A stretch of 64,000 bases of DNA, from NCBI RefSeq assembly GCF_021869535.1, contig NW_026262668.1, positions 72,189,558 through 72,253,557 on the forward strand, written 5' to 3'. The DNA is from Mytilus californianus (taxonomy: Eukaryota > Mollusca > Bivalvia > Mytilida > Mytilidae). Under the pieces are notes generated by a model, which saw only the letters and a program-made list of their open reading frames with translations, did not search any database and was not told the DNA's origin. Position 1 is the stretch's first letter. Each line of letters begins with the position of its first letter. The position numbers were made by a program, and so were the translations under genes. Shown here one piece after another: positions 1 to 15,138 of this stretch.

Positions 1-72
1 GGATGGACAGACGGACAGAGTGCAAACCTAAAGTCCCCTTCGACTTCGTCGGTAGGGGACTTATAAAGGCAA
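1..72 (+). repeat. 3' terminus of a Helentron-like repeat (GTCCCC hairpin family)
   Basis: GGATGGACAGACGGACAGAG tract, then an inverted repeat AAGTCCCC...GGGGACTT (33-62) followed by ATAAA. The same tract recurs at 11,400-11,460 and ends there just before its hairpin. Confidence 0.6.
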
Positions 73-112
73 AATCCAGACAACATTGATATCCATAACT
101 TAAATCCTATAA

Positions 113-1072
113 AAATAAACAGCTGCGCCTAGTCGTCTTGTGTTTGTGAATTTTTATGCAATAATCATAAATAGTTTCTGACATACGGCCTGACATGCGG
201 AAACCCCCTTTTTTTACAAAAAACTCAATATCTCTAAAACAAAATTTTGAATCAAAACCAAAAAAAATAGAGATCTTTAGATGAATATAACTAAGAAGTG
301 TGTAAAATTTTAAGCAATAATCATAAATCGTTTTTGAGATACGGCGCGACATGTGAAAACCCCCCTTTTAAAAAAAAAAAATCAATATCTCAAAAATAAA
401 ATTTTGAATCAAAACCAAAAAGTATACAGATCTTTAGATTAATATAACTAAGAAGTGTGTAAAATTTTAAGCAATAATCATAAATCGTTTTTGAGATACG
501 GCGCGACATGTGAAAACCCCCCTTTAAAAAAAAAAAAATCAATATCTCAAAAATAAAATTTTGAATGAAAACCAAAAAGTATACAGATCTTTAGATTAAT
601 ATAACTAAGAAGAGTGTAAAATTTTAAGCAATAATCATAATTTTTTTTTGAGATACGCCGCGACATGTGAAAAACCCCTCCCCCTTTTTTTACAAAATAC
701 TCAATAACTCAAAAATAAAATTTTGAATCATCACCAAAAAGTATACAGATCTTAAGATTAATATAACTAAGAAGTGTGTAAAGTTTTAAGCAATAATCAT
801 AAAATTTTTTTGAGATACGGCGCGACATGTGAAAAAAACACACACCTGTTTTAGGTACTAAGTCCCATAACTCAAAAAGTTTTAATCTTATTTTCACCAA
901 AAAGTATACAGATCGTTTGACCATCATAAGGAACAACTATGTTAAGTTTCATGAAATTTGGATAAGTCGTTCTCAAGTTACGGTGCGACATGTTTACGCC
1001 AGACGGATAGACAGACAGACGACATTTGTATACCATAATACGTCCCGTCAAAATTTTGACAGGCGTATAAAA
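113..1072 (+). repeat. Family A element: ~159-bp tandem cores and a CGTCCCG hairpin
   Basis: Begins AAATAAACAGCTGCGCC. About five tandem cores follow, marked by ACAGATCTTTAGATTAAT at about 268, 426, 585, 746 and 910, then AAGTTTCATGAAATT, CGACATGT, GACAGACAGACG and a 3' hairpin ATACGTCCCGTC...GACAGGCGTATAAAA. The minus-strand ORFs reading [20 protein letters not shown] arise only because the core is repeated; I do not regard them as genes. A second copy lies at 18,041-18,847. Confidence 0.8.
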
Positions 1073-1110
1073 ATAACACAAACATTAGACTTTACTTTAA
1101 AAATTATTAA

Positions 1111-1730
1111 GGGGCATAACTAACAAATACTCCATGGACCTGAAAATCCTACCCACATGCAAATCTTCATAGTAGGATCTAATAATGTACAAAGTTTCAT
1201 GAAGATGGGATAAACCAAATAGAAAAAGTTGCTATGACAAGGTTGGTGCTGAAAAGGGTAAACATTTCTAAGGTGAAAGGGCATTAGATCTAATAATGTA
1301 CAGTTTACTGTAGATGTGATACACAATGTAGGAGGGTATGGTCTGTTCAGCCAAAATGTCTAAATAAAAGGGGCATAACTAAAAAAAACTCAATGCACCT
1401 GAACATCCTACACACATGCACATCTGTATATTGGGACTAACAATGCAGTAAGTTTCATGTTGATAAACCATGTAGGAGGAGTTGCAATGATGAGATTAGT
1501 TCTGTCAAAGTTTCTAAGCTGAAAGGGGCATAACACTCAATGGACCGGAAAATTCTTCTTGCATACACCTGTAAAATTCGAGATCTATCAATGTACACAG
1601 CTTCATGTAGATGCGATAAACCATGTAAGAGTAATTGCATTGAAAAAATTGGTGCTGAAAAGGGTCAAAATTTCAAAGGTGGCATAATTCTGGATAAACT
1701 GAACCTTTTGCCTCAACGCTGGAAAAAATA
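1111..1730 (+). repeat. Diverged tandem-core repeat, ~156-bp period
   Basis: GGGGCATAACTAA at about 1,111 and 1,369 and GGGGCATAACACTC at about 1,525 alternate with TTTCATG plus GATAAACCA at about 1,190, 1,450 and 1,605. It carries the same two motifs as families A, C and D but has no visible 3' hairpin. Confidence 0.5.
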
Positions 1731-2057
1731 AATGTTCAATTCATAAATAATCTTTTCTATATTTCTGTATCATGCAGTTGAAAAACTTGTCTTTAAATTT
1801 ACTACATTTTGAAAATATATTCCATTGTGTATGTTTGGTGGGCAAGAGTCTAAAAAGTAACATAAAACTTTATAACTTGTGGTCCTAAATCATATTACAT
1901 GTAAATCAATTTCAAATATTATTGTTATCATTTATTAAATATTGAGTGGTTGATCTTTAAGACAAAACAATTACCTTTGTAAGTTTTTTTTACACTTTAT
2001 CGAGTTCTTAAGAACATAAGGGGAAAATCTTGGAAAAAATATAGTTGTCTACAGCAT

Positions 2058-2063
2058 TTTATT
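2058..2063 (-). terminator. Candidate poly(A) signal of DDC
   Basis: AATAAA on the minus strand about 90 nt after the stop codon. A second AATAAA lies at 1931-1936. Which is used cannot be told from sequence. Confidence 0.4.
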
Positions 2064-2152
2064 AATGTACCCGATTCCCTACAAATTGTCTATGCCTTGC
2101 ATTATAATGAATATTGTGACATTTTAACTACTTATACATTTGGAGTTTTCTC

Positions 2153-2377
2153 TTATGAATTTTTGATTTGAATGTTCCCATTACCACTATCAGACAGATA
2201 CTTTCTTGACAATTCTTGAATAACTTTCCAAGCAAACTTAACATCATCAGATGTAGTTCTAGAAGCACAAACAGCAAATCGTAGAAAATAAGTATCTCTA
2301 AACTTTGAAGGAACTAAATGAATTCTTCCATCTTCATTGATTGACTTCAGCAGCATTTCATTTCTATCATTTTTGCC
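2153..2377 (-). CDS. DDC: DDC exon 12 (codons 413-486 and stop)
   Basis: Encodes [20 protein letters not shown] and [20 protein letters not shown], then a helix and a divergent tail ending IKNS before TAA. Acceptor TTACAG. The conserved LRFAVC block matches human LRFAIC. Confidence 0.94.
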   Translation of the reverse strand, partial: GKNDRNEMLLKSINEDGRIHLVPSKFRDTYFLRFAVCASRTTSDDVKFAWKVIQELSRKYLSDSGNGNIQIKNS

Positions 2378-5300
2378 CTGTAATACAAAACATAAAATTA
2401 TGTAAAAAGTAATTCATCTAAAGCTTTGATTGGTAAACAGTACTGGTTTGACCTATTTGACTCTAATGTTCATAGTACATTTCTATTATACTATAAAATG
2501 TTTATTTTCACTCTGATTAAATTTTGTGATTTCAAAGTCCAAACCCATTAGACACTGCACATATTCAGTTGTTAGCTTGTTTTGCTATGCATACCCCCAG
2601 TAGAAATTCTAAATATTAGAAAACAGGAAGTAGAGGTCTGACAGATCTTAAAGGTGCTTGCATGTTATAAGTCATCACTGTCAAGCTGCTGTTCAGATAT
2701 GAAGTAGTTATGTTCAGTAGTACTGGAGATATGTGTGCAAAAAACATCAAGTTCATTAAACAAATAGAAAAATTCAAAGTATCGATAAAACAGGTAACAG
2801 GTGTCTGCCAGAATAAAAAAATGCCCAAACATTACAACTTATCACTATCACTGATCAAATATGAAGTCATTCTGTTCAGTAGTATTGAAGAAATGTGTGA
2901 ATTTAGAAAATAATTCTTTCATGCTCTAAGCTCATTTTAACATGGGTAGGCATTATATTTGTCAATATCTTTATACCTAGTGTTAGCGAGTCTAATAGGA
3001 AAATTTAGAACTTTTGTACTTCAAAGCGGACCTATAATACACGTTCAAAGGCAGCCATTTTGATTTGATGAAGCTAAAATGTAATAGAAAATCAACCGTT
3101 TCACGATTATATTGGAATTAGAACATGGTTTTGTTTCCAAAGCGAAAGGAGAACGTCATGTTAGAATGAAATATTAAGTTCATTCAACATATTGAAATAT
3201 TCAAAGTATCAGTAATCAGGTAGTAAAAGTCCCAAAAATGCTCAAATGTTACATCTCATCACTGTCAAGTTGCTAATTAAATATGAACTCATACTGTTCA
3301 GTAAAAGCTGAGAAAAGTGTTATGCAAATATTTACTGGACGAACACATGGACAGACAGGAGATTGCCATTAAACCTCCACTCCTACATATTTGATATATT
3401 TTAGTTTTAATCAAAAGTTACATGCTTTGATTGGACAGCAATACTATGTAGACCAAGCTGACCAAAATTGTATTGATTTTTAACACAGGTTCATTACTTT
3501 ACCTAAAACATTTTAGATCTGAACCTTACCACAAAATTAAACTGGGAGATGGATGGATTATCATATCACTGTCTTCTCTCCTACATTCCTCTGTGAAAGG
3601 GAATGATAAGACTGCTTAGGCAAGAATTCATAAAATACCAATCAATATTTTGTGTAGTGATCTAGTAAAGCTTAATGATAGCAATGGCCAAAATGCTTAT
3701 TTTGATCAATTTCTATCAATCAAGTCCCAGTGATTCAGAAAGTCTCCTATATCTTTTAACACTTTGTTTAATACATATTCAGTTTTCACATATGTCAATC
3801 TAATCATTGTTAAATTACTTCTGATTATTACTGGGTTTTTGCCAATGTCTGCAGACTTTTGGAGTCAGATTATTTATAAACTCTTAAACTCAAGTGAAAC
3901 TGCAAAATGAATTTTGTTCTTGAGTTTCATTGATACAGAAAAATTCCAGAATAGAATAGGTTTTCTCAGAGTCAGGTCTTACTGAATCTAAGAGGATAAC
4001 GAGAAGTATAGTGAACATGTGGTTAGAATTTATCAATATCATGTACAAGAACATGTAGTATGCTATCATCCTATTAGAACAAAACACTAGGTAATATCTC
4101 ACAAGGTAACAGCTTGGAAGACATCTAAAAATACTTGTCCTGATATTTTGATATGCATATTACCTTTAATCTGAAGCAAACAAGACCCATTTTAACTTCT
4201 CCTATAATTTCAAAATTATGGTCTGTCTTCACCAGATCTTCAAACTCATGGGCCAATCGTACATCCTAAAACCATAAACAAGTCAATAATTACATGGGGA
4301 AATAATGTAATGGGTGGATCCAAGGAAACATTAATTTTGATTTTAGGTCGATGAATTTATAATCTTTGACTATAAGAATGTGTTGTCTTAGCACTCAGTT
4401 AATTATTGATATAGTTTAACTGATCTGTTTTCACATTAAATGAAATTATCACATAAGTTTTGACCTTTATGAATAAATATAAGTCTATACAGGGTTTACC
4501 CGTCTTCATCCCTGTTTTTAGAAAAAATTATATACTGTGAATTCATCTATTTTCATGGATACCAATCTTCGTTGATTGAGGATAATTTTATTTTTTGTGG
4601 ATAATTGATGTGGTTTTGCCAAAGTCTGCATATAAGCTTATAGAAAATTTGTACCTCGTTAATATTTAAGTTTGTCGTTTTTTTGTAGCAATGAAATCCG
4701 CAAAAATTTATATCAATCGAATAACAATGAATCCACAGCACATGAAAGGGCCCTGAAAATGAAGAAATCTTTTCCTGGTCTTTAATTTGTTTTCGATCTC
4801 TTAAAATAATTTGATTACCATAGTGTGAGATTTACCTACCTTTCTAATGTTTTCCTGAAGCCCTTCCTGACCAAACAATCTCAAGACAAACCATAGCTTT
4901 AAAGACCTAAATCTTCTTCCTAATGGTATGTGCCAGTGCTGAAATAATCAATATAATAGTAGCAATTGATTAATTAATGGTTGTTTAACATCCAGCTGCA
5001 AATTCTACATCAATATTTTAGATAATAACTGGTTAATGTAACAAAAGAACAGAGTTCCAATGCCCCTGCATTGCACATATTTTATCTGTCCAAAGGCAAT
5101 AATTCAAAAACTTTTTTTTTGGTTCTTCAAATTTTTTTTTATAAATATCTTACAGAAATGAAAGCCAGAGAAAGCTTCCAATGCAATTTTCAATATAATT
5201 TTAATATTTACAAGGGCACAACTCTTTTAAAATTAGTTGATCGGCACTGATTTTCGAACTTGTCCCAGACATTGATGATATAAACCTTTGTAATAAATTT

Positions 5301-8300
5301 GATCAAAATCTAGCAAGAATTGTACATGTGAGAGCACTTACAATTCCATTTTCTATATAAAATTAATATTTCCAAGCGACACAACTCTTATAATTAACAG
5401 CTGCGCCATGAGCGCAGATACGCCTGTCGCTTTTTCAAAAGATATAAACCAGTCACCCAAGTTTCATGAAAACTGGAAGATCCTCCTTTTTTAATGAATA
5501 AAACCCCACAACTCGGAAACGTAAAATCTACAATTTATAAAAATCGAAAGGGAGCTCACATCAATAGACATAAAAAATTCACCAAAGTTTCATGAAAACT
5601 GTTCAAAGCATTTTTGAGTTATTGTCCGAAAACTGGAAAATCCCCCTTTTTTAATGAATAAAACCCCACAACTCGGAAACGTAAAATCCAAAACTTATAA
5701 AAAAAATTTAGTATATCTACAATCCAGAATCGGTACTCTAGTCAAACATGGAACAAATTACAGTTAAAAATAATCAGGACCATTTCTGAGGACTTTGTAT
5801 AAATAGTTACTTATATGTTATATAAGTTATGTTTATACATAGTTGATTTCCATTACACTCAGTAGTCATTATTTTAGGATTTTCCCAGGATTTTTTGTTT
5901 TCTTTACTATTGAGAAGAAACAGATTTATTATCATATCTTAATCAGCTCATGTGAATTTATCAGGTGTTCTTAGCAGGGTGGTTTAATTACATCAGTTCC
6001 ATTACAAATATACATGTTTTGTTAATTAGTGACCACTTGTGGCATCTGGCTTTCCTTTATCCTTTGTTTGTTTGCACATAAACTTTGGTGTAGTTTAGCT
6101 CCTCCCATTTAGGAATATCCCATTTAGTAGTTGTATATTGAAAACCAGTACATGCTGCCTTTAGTGTCCAGTTTTTTCAATGCAGATTAAGCAGTTAAAA
6201 GAATAATTTTTGCTCAAAAAGTGGCTTAGCTAAAAACTTGCCTCCCACCAACCCCAACCTTACACCTTTAATATTGCCATGACAGGGGAATCAATCTCAG
6301 CACAGTTTATATAAGATTCTTATTGATTTTTATTCTGTATATGTATATGTTACAAAAGTGCTTAAAAATTTCATTCCAACACCAGTTCATATCAGTAGAT
6401 CTCAGCAACCAGTAGTGCAAATAGTACTTTTAGGAGCTATGTTGGATTGGTGTGATGTCAAGCCAGGGGTCTATACTTTGCTACTTTTCAGTACGCACAT
6501 GTACATAGGCTGCTGGTTTAGGCATGGATCAGATAAGTAACCTCAGCATCTGAAACAAGTCCATCATGTTTGGACATTTATGAAATTTTATCACTGGTTG
6601 TTTCAAAAATTTCACTCATCCCCCAAGAATTTCTGGGGATAAACTGTCAAATTTCATACAAATTCATTCCAACACCAATTCAACATCAACACTACTTGGC
6701 TTCCTCATAGCCACATACTAGGCTTCCTCATAGCATCATTATAGGCTTCCTCATAGCCTCATAGGCTTCCTCAGAAAAAAAAAAAAAAAACTCACATCAA
6801 TAGACATAAACAATTCACCAAAGTTTCATGAAAAATGTTCAAAGCATTTTTGAGTTAATGTCAGGAAACTGGAAATTCTCCCTTTTTTAATGAATAAAAC
6901 CCCATAACTCGGAAACGTAAAATCCAAAATTTATAAAAATTGAAAGGGAGCTCACGTCAATAGATATAAACAATTCAACAAAGTTTATATGCATATTGGT
7001 TAAAGCGCTTTTGAGTTATTGTCCGACATGTTGACGACGGACATATGGACGGACAGGCAACAGTATACCATGCCCAGTATTTCTTTGTCTCCAACAATGC
7101 GTCTAGTGGGGGATAAAAAAAATAGACTCTATTTTGTACTAGACTGAGTACTGAGTAAATGTTAATTGTGCTATCTACCAAAATAAGAGTCCACAGTAAG
7201 ACATGACAACCTACCCAATTCTGATTCTAAGGTAACCTATCTTTGTTCTTACTCCTAAATGTGACTTGCATTAAAGAAAAGAAAAGAAAAAAATGACAGT
7301 CAGGACAAAGTAAATGCAATATCACTCTCACTCCGAGAGTAGGGGTATAATTAAAAAGACAACTTTGTACAAAATGTACATAAAATACTACATGTTCAAT
7401 TAAATGGGACACACAGTTACTGAATTATTCACATTGTAAAATGACATTGAGTGGACATCAGTGTATTGGTACAGACAGCATGTGCTGATTCCAGTGGAGG
7501 ATGGTCAAATTAGAAAGAAAAGACAAATATATGACACTGCACTTACCCTGTAATCAGGAATTTTTCCTTGGTGATCATGTTTTAAATACAGTGGATCTAC
7601 ATTAAATGCATCACTAACTAACTGGCTGTCTTTTACCCTAAAATATAAACAATACTGTGGAATATATGCATTATTCATACATTTTGCATTTAAACAAAAT
7701 ATATAAAATAATAATTTGACAGTTTTCTACTCATAAATAATCTTTTACATGAGTTTAGGTGGAGTGATACTTTGATAAGTGTTTGGTTGTACAGACATTA
7801 AAGTTTTCAGACTTGATGTATATGTTGTGTACAAATTGTAATGTTGTACAAATTGTAATGTTGTACAAATTATAACTTGTACAGTATTTTTGTACAAGTT
7901 GTCAGTATTTTGTGAATACCTTTACATAACTAGATAAAATAAGCACAGTGTCTTTGGTTAAGCTTATCACTGTTTTATTTCCACAACTACATGCTACAGT
8001 CTTGCACATAGTACTGACAAAAAGTTTATACAAAAACACTAAAATATATTTTGTGGACATAGAATTTGTTATAAGTAAAAAAATAAAAATATAATCTAAA
8101 CCAATCATGTGTCCTTATTTGTAGTTTTATGACATAGAGGACAGTGCTTAATGTTAGGTTGAAGTATATAAATTTGTGAGTAAAACACCGAACTGGATAA
8201 TTATTGAAGGTAAACTTGTATCACATGGTGAAAGGTGTGTGTCAAAATACTGATAACTTGTACAAAAACCCTGTACAAAATATAATTTGTACAAAATTAC

Positions 8301-11300
8301 AACTTGTACACAACATATACAAATTTTACTTCTTAAATAACTTAAAAATATAAGTAAAAGGAGATATGTAGTACCTGATTATACATCATTGAAAAAGAAA
8401 CTTAACAATACAATAAAAGTGAAAACATGTCTAAACTGAGCCCTGCTTCAACTAGAAACCTGTCTAAAGTGAACCCTGTTTTTACCAGAAACCTGTCTAA
8501 AGTGAACCCTGTTTAAATTGGACACCTGTCTAAAGTGAACTCTGTTTAATCTGGAAACTTGTCTAGACTCAAGGTCTCAAGGGAGCCTACTAAACTGTTA
8601 ACAAAACACTATTTGCCTCATATAATCTCAGGTCTTAAAGGAGTTTATGTCCAGCAGGATTCATTGTACATACATCTTTGATGCTTTGTTTAATGGTGTT
8701 TAAAGTCACCTTCTGTACATTTGTACAACACCATGGAAGTAAAGTTTATTGGTGGATGAAAACTAAGTAAATGTGATAAGTCATTGACCTACTGAGAGAA
8801 ACTGATCAACTGTATTTGTTCCTGAAAAATTGACAGCTTTTTGTTATTTTTATATAAGACAGGCAGGATCCTAGCCACGATGACTCTGAAGTTTCATTTT
8901 TGGAATCATGATGCTCTGACTTTTATAGTGATATTTCAATCTAAAAATCCACTTTAAAGTCTTTAATGGTATTTTTTATTTTCAGGGGAGGAGGGGTGTC
9001 CAAACCCATTGGATACCACCTATAGGAGTGACAGGAAAAGGCTCAAAACACTACGAAGTTGTTGATAGACCGAAGTAATCTGTAGATGTATAAGTCAAGC
9101 ATTATTTTGATCTAATGTCAACCAAAACTCCTTTAAAGCATATAACTAATCTATTTCATGAGGGACAAAAACCATACCTTCATGTTATATGACAATGATT
9201 TATAATAGTGACATACTGAATTGTATAATGGGCTTTACAGAGTTAATTCAAAAGGTTAAACTTACCACATAGCTGAACAATCAAAGTTGACCATTAACCA
9301 TTTATGTGGATTGAAGTTAAATGACATGGCATACTGAAACAGAATCACAAAATGGAAATAAGAATTGTGCTGTTGATGAAAAAAGTCTCTGTTAAGATTC
9401 CCAAAGCAGATAACAAGACCATTTTTAGTTTTTTGTGATGATTACTTTAAGAAAATAGTCTGTTAACCATTTTCTCATTAACTAATATTTTTTAGTTTAT
9501 GACCCATTTAAAAGTATTTGTGATTTCTTACGGACATCAGGGTCACAATTTTGTGAAGGTAATACAATGCAATAAAATTAAGCCATTGTGAGCAGATTTT
9601 AAAAGTGTGATGAAAATATTTCAACATATTGAAAATTCAAAGAATTGGAAAACAGGAACAAGATGTCTTCCAGAGACAAGAAGTGATGAAATGAAAATTT
9701 TCCATCATAAGTAAAATTAAATAATGAAAATATCTTTTTTTATGTCTTCATTTCCTCCTGTCTCTGCAGATTTTTACTTTAAACTAAATGGAGAATGTGT
9801 CCATGGGACACTGCATATGACGTTATAAAGAGACATAACACAAGAACGGTCAAAAGGGACGTAACTCAAATTTGAACTTGATCTGTGTTTTGTGGTAATA
9901 AGCAATGTGAATATGTTTCATAACATTTGGTTGAGGCAAACTAAAGTTCGAGAATGTTTGGGACGTACATACAGATGGACAAGGGTAACACTTAATGCCC
10001 CCTCCGCTGCAGCAGGCGCATAAAAATCAATTGATCCATACAAAAATTAAAACAACTGGACATATTACAAAAACTGTCAAACTAAAAGTAAACTGTAAGA
10101 GATTTTGTATTTACGAACTTCCTAATGTACAAATGGAAAAGTGATGTATTTCTTTAGGGATAAATTTGTTAAATATAAATCATCAAGAACAGCCCATATT
10201 GGGGAGAGCTTTCTGGATAACATAGTAGCCCTTACCTCTACTGAATGGTAGATAATGTTTGCAATGAATATTTTTTAATAAGATGGATAAAAATAGGGTT
10301 GAAAAAAGTTAAAAATGAATGACGAATGTACTTAAATATTTTGCCACAGGGATAAGCATTGGAATTTAGTGTGAATCCACATTTTTTATAAGCAAGGCCA
10401 TGTGAACAGCCCAAAAATGCCCTTGGCCCTATGTTTTGTTGTTGCAAGAGATGGGGCTACAATTGTACTTTAATGCATGATAATTGAAAGCTTCTGATTT
10501 TTAAAGGTAAACCAGGTATGATCGTTTTGCAAGAATTCCGCTCAAACTGGTGCTAGGGGCTGTCTTAAACTTCTAGTGGGGCGAGTTTTTTTTGCTCCGT
10601 GTTGAAAGCCTCACTGTGACTTTGAGATGAAGAACAGCTATAAAAGCACTGTTCCTTTGCTTTTTGTGTGTTTTTTTGCTGTGCATATACTGATTTTGTG
10701 TCATGGATGGATACCCCTTATCCTTTATTTTTCTATTATAAATTCATTTCAAAAAATAGATTTGCACTGAATTCAATGGGAGATTTTTTGCTGAATTTAC
10801 CCCTTAAAGAAACTATGATAAATAATCTGATGAAACAATAAGTAAGGGTAAAATTACATGTGGTACAAAATAATTCTATTAAGGTTTATTGCCTCAAATG
10901 TACTGTCCTCTGAAGAAGATTTTGCACTGATCAGCCTACTCCTATGTAAGACAAGCATTCTGTGAGTATTGCATGGCAATACATAGTCCCCTACCGGTTA
11001 AAAATTCATTGTAATGGAGCAAACCTACCACTAAATTCTTCAAACAATTTACTAAAGAAAAGGTTAAAATCCAAAATGTCATTTATCTTAATACAATGTC
11101 TTTTACAAATCTTTAAAAAAAAAAAGAGTTATTTCCCTTTGAACAGAAATCTAGTAATTAATAAGTATTTCATCAAAAATTTAATTCTAGGGAAAGTTAA
11201 AATATGAGTTGATTCCCTTGGAATAGAAATCTAGTAATTAATAAGTATTTCATCAAAAATTTAATTCTAGGGAAAGGGCTTTAACTGAACAAGGAGAAAA

Positions 11301-14300
11301 GCTAAAATCGTGAAAATCGAAATTAACCTGTAACTTGTCATGATAAAACACTACACCAAATATCAAATCAAGAAAAAAAGTCTGGAAAACTGTTTTGCCA
11401 GACTGACGGATGGACAGACGGAGGGACGGACAGACAGACGGACAGAGTGCAAACCTAAAGTTTTCTTAATTCCAGTTGAATCCATTGGAGAATAGAATTG
11501 ACAGACAAGCTTCCCTCAAAAGTAGGAATAGCAAAGTCCATGTTTGCTAAAAGAAACTACAAAAATCAATCTGATAAAAAAAATAAAAGGAAGTGTACTA
11601 GTATACCATTAAAACTGTAGGTATTTTTTGTTCTGAACGATAAGAAAATAAAAAATTAAAGAGGGAGAAATAATTTAACTACTGACCTCTATACCATTTA
11701 ACATTGGCCTGAATTCTGGACAAATAAACGAACTTCCTGCATAAGCAGCATCTATATGCATCCAAATATCTTCATCTTTACCTTAATTACAATATATAAT
11801 TCATTTAAAACAAAGGAACCATGCATAGTTCATGGTGGAATAAAATAAATAACAACAAGAAATGAGCTGTCAAATTGATAGCAAACTGGGTTTTCTATAT
11901 CTATGATTGAATTTCCCTTTTTTGTTCAACCTGGAGCCATAAATCCTAAATAACACCAGTGATATAGTCAAAATCTAATTTAATCTTCATTTTCTCAAAA
12001 CAAACAACATATTGAAATTTTAAAAGGATTGATTGAGTGCATTTCGAATTATCACACTGAAACCACACAGAGCCTCATTTTTCAATAATTAAAAAACCCT
12101 TACTGCAAAATTGAAATAGTCCAAAGTCAAAAAAGTCAATTTTTTTTCTCACAATAAAATGATGTATGATAACCAGAAATCTGAAAGAAAACAGTGAGAA
12201 AAAAATTGGAACCATGGCACATTATTTCTTTTATTTACCACATAAAACTTAAGATTACTTTCTTTGACTTTTTTTTTATGCTTTTCATAAATGTTCATTT
12301 CACACTTTTAAAGAAAAATTAAAATTAATACTTACATAAAGGACCTACTTCTAAAATATTGTCAAAGGCACATGATGGTGTAGTTCCTAAGGTAGCACAA
12401 ACCTACAGAAATTGAAAAAGCTGTTGTTAATATCTTCAAATGTTCCCCTTCACCAAGAATTTTTAAATTACTGAGAATCTGCTGATTTTTGAGTAATTAA
12501 AACTGCTTCTGTTGATTCAGTTAAATGTAGTTAGTAATTGTATCAACTGTAATTTTAATAGGTATTGTTTTCAAAACTTCTCTAATGAATACAAGTTTTT
12601 AAACTAGTACATACCAGATAATTTTGGAGGAGGTTAACACTCATCAAATGTACTTCTCATCATTACCACTCAGTATTTACAAACAAAATTAATAACTTCT
12701 ATCTCAGTCCAAGGATAATTTAACTAATAACAATAAATTATGTTTAAATAGAAATAAAAAGATGTGGTATGAGTGCCAATGAGACAACTCTCAATCCAAG
12801 TCATAATGTGTAAAAAGTAAAAAAATTATAGGTCAAAGTACGGCCTTCAACACCGAGCCTTGGTTCACACCGAACAGCAAGCTATAAAGGGCCCCAAAAT
12901 GACTAGTGCAAAACAATTCAAACAGGAAAACCAACAGTCTTATCTATATAAACAAGAGGCTCTCAAGAGCCTGAATCGCGCACCTGTATTTCAGAGGAGA
13001 AGATTTTTAAATGTTAGCAAACTTGATGAACAAATTGTGTAAAATTGTCTTTAAAGGGCAATAACTCCTTAAGGGGTCAATTGACAATTATGGTCATATT
13101 AACTTTTTTGTAGATCTTACTTTGCTGAACATTATTGCTGCTTACAGTTTATATATATCTATAATAATATTCAAAATAATAACAAAAAACTGCAAAATTT
13201 TGTTAAAACTACCAATCGGTGGCAGCAACCCAACAATGCATTGTTCAATTCGTCTGAAAATTCAGAGCTGATAGATCTTGACCAATTGAACAAATTAACC
13301 CCATGTCAGATTTGCTCTAAAAGCTTTAGTTTTTGAGATATAAGCCAAAAACTGCATTTGACCCCTATGTTCTATTTTTAGCCATGGCGGCCATGTTTGT
13401 CGATGGATCAAAACTTCGGATACAATTTATAAACTAGATACCCTAAGGAACATTTAGTTAAAGTTTGAAGGTATTTGGCCCAGTAGTTTCAGAGAAGATT
13501 TTTGAAATAGTTTACGACGACAGACGACGACGGACGCCAAGTGATGGCATAAGCTCACATGGGGCCCTTCGGGCCCCGGTGAGCTAAAAACGAGAAATGA
13601 GAAACACTTATGCACCACATCAACAAACGACAACCACTGAAACAGGTTCCTGACTTAGGACAGGTGCAAACAAATGCAGTGGGTTTAAACGTTTTAAAAG
13701 GCGCCAACCTTCACCCTAACCTGAAATAGTAGTGTAACAGTACAACATAGAAAGACACACTATAAAATATCAATTGAAATGGCTTAACTCAATCAAAAAG
13801 ACATATTAACAAAAACAAGTAAACATACACTGAATGAATAAATTTGATCTATGACACAATATAAATACAATATTAAATAAAAAAGGGGGGCTGTAAATCA
13901 ATGTCAAAAAGACAACTGTAACCTTGGACAAAATTAAAGCTCCTAGGATAGAACTTATCAGATTTACTTTCGTTGCCAGTAGATCTCATTTAAAATTGTG
14001 TTTAGTTGTCTAGTCTTTATGTGTTTTAAATACATTATTATATTAAAGCAAAACTGAATAAAGATTGAAGGAGCTGAAATTTTACATTATCAACTGGACT
14101 ACTACAATATCTCCCTCTGTTGAAGTATTTAAACACATTGCACATCTATTCAATGGTTTAACTTACAAAGAAAGGAATAAGACCTTTAGATTTATCTTTT
14201 TCAATGGCTAGTTTTAGGTTGTTGCCTCTCATTGCACCTTTGTCGTCTGCTGGTATTTCTCTCATCTTCACACAACCAATCAAACCAGCTCTTTCAACAG

Positions 14301-15106
14301 ATGAATGACTCTACAACAAATATTATAAAAGAATATAACTATATTCTAATTGAAAATGCAGACAGTAGGCTTCTTCAATTGTAACAATACATATTAATAA
14401 AATTAATAAAATGCTTTGCCGAGTGCAGCCTGATACAACTGCAGAGGTTGAAACCTGAACAGTTGGGGCAAGTTTGGACACAATATTCAAGCTTGATACT
14501 GTCCGAATTTGGATTGTGATCAAATTTTTGACATAATATAGGTTTCTGACACAAAATAAATGTGGTCAAAGATCTTAAAAATTTGAAATGAGACATTTAA
14601 TTTACCTAGTATGGTCAAATATCCAAAATCTAACAACATGGTTAGATTCAGCATATAAAAAAACACCAAAAATTTAATTTTAGTTGAAATCAAACAAAGT
14701 AAAATTTTGGACCCTTCAAACTTTAATACAGACTTATTTCAAAACAGGGCCCAAAATAAAAAATCTAAATGCACAATAAGAATCAGCATATCATAGAGCC
14801 GCAATAATTCAGTTTTTGATGAAATTATACAAAGTTCAATTTTGGACCCTTTGGACCTCAATGTAGACCAATTTAAAAATGGGGCCCAATATCCAAAATA
14901 GTAAAACAAGGTTAGAACCCTCAAAAATTAGAGACTTTAAATTAATCCCATTGAAATTGGTTAAAAGATTTGTATTTATTTTCAATTGAAGATTTCTTGC
15001 TATTGCGCAATACTGTGCTATTGTTCAATACTGTGCTGTTGCACAATACTAAGTTAATCTGTTATCTATACTACTAAAGGAAGAGAACGATTTCATTGAG
15101 CCGCAA

Positions 15107-15138
<32 letters not shown>

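Noticed and set aside
107-936. Minus-strand ORFs with [20 protein letters not shown] repeats (also 18,105-18,632)
   Set aside because: They arise from a ~159-bp non-coding tandem core whose length and composition keep frames open. Copies differ by frameshifts and there is no sign of coding constraint.
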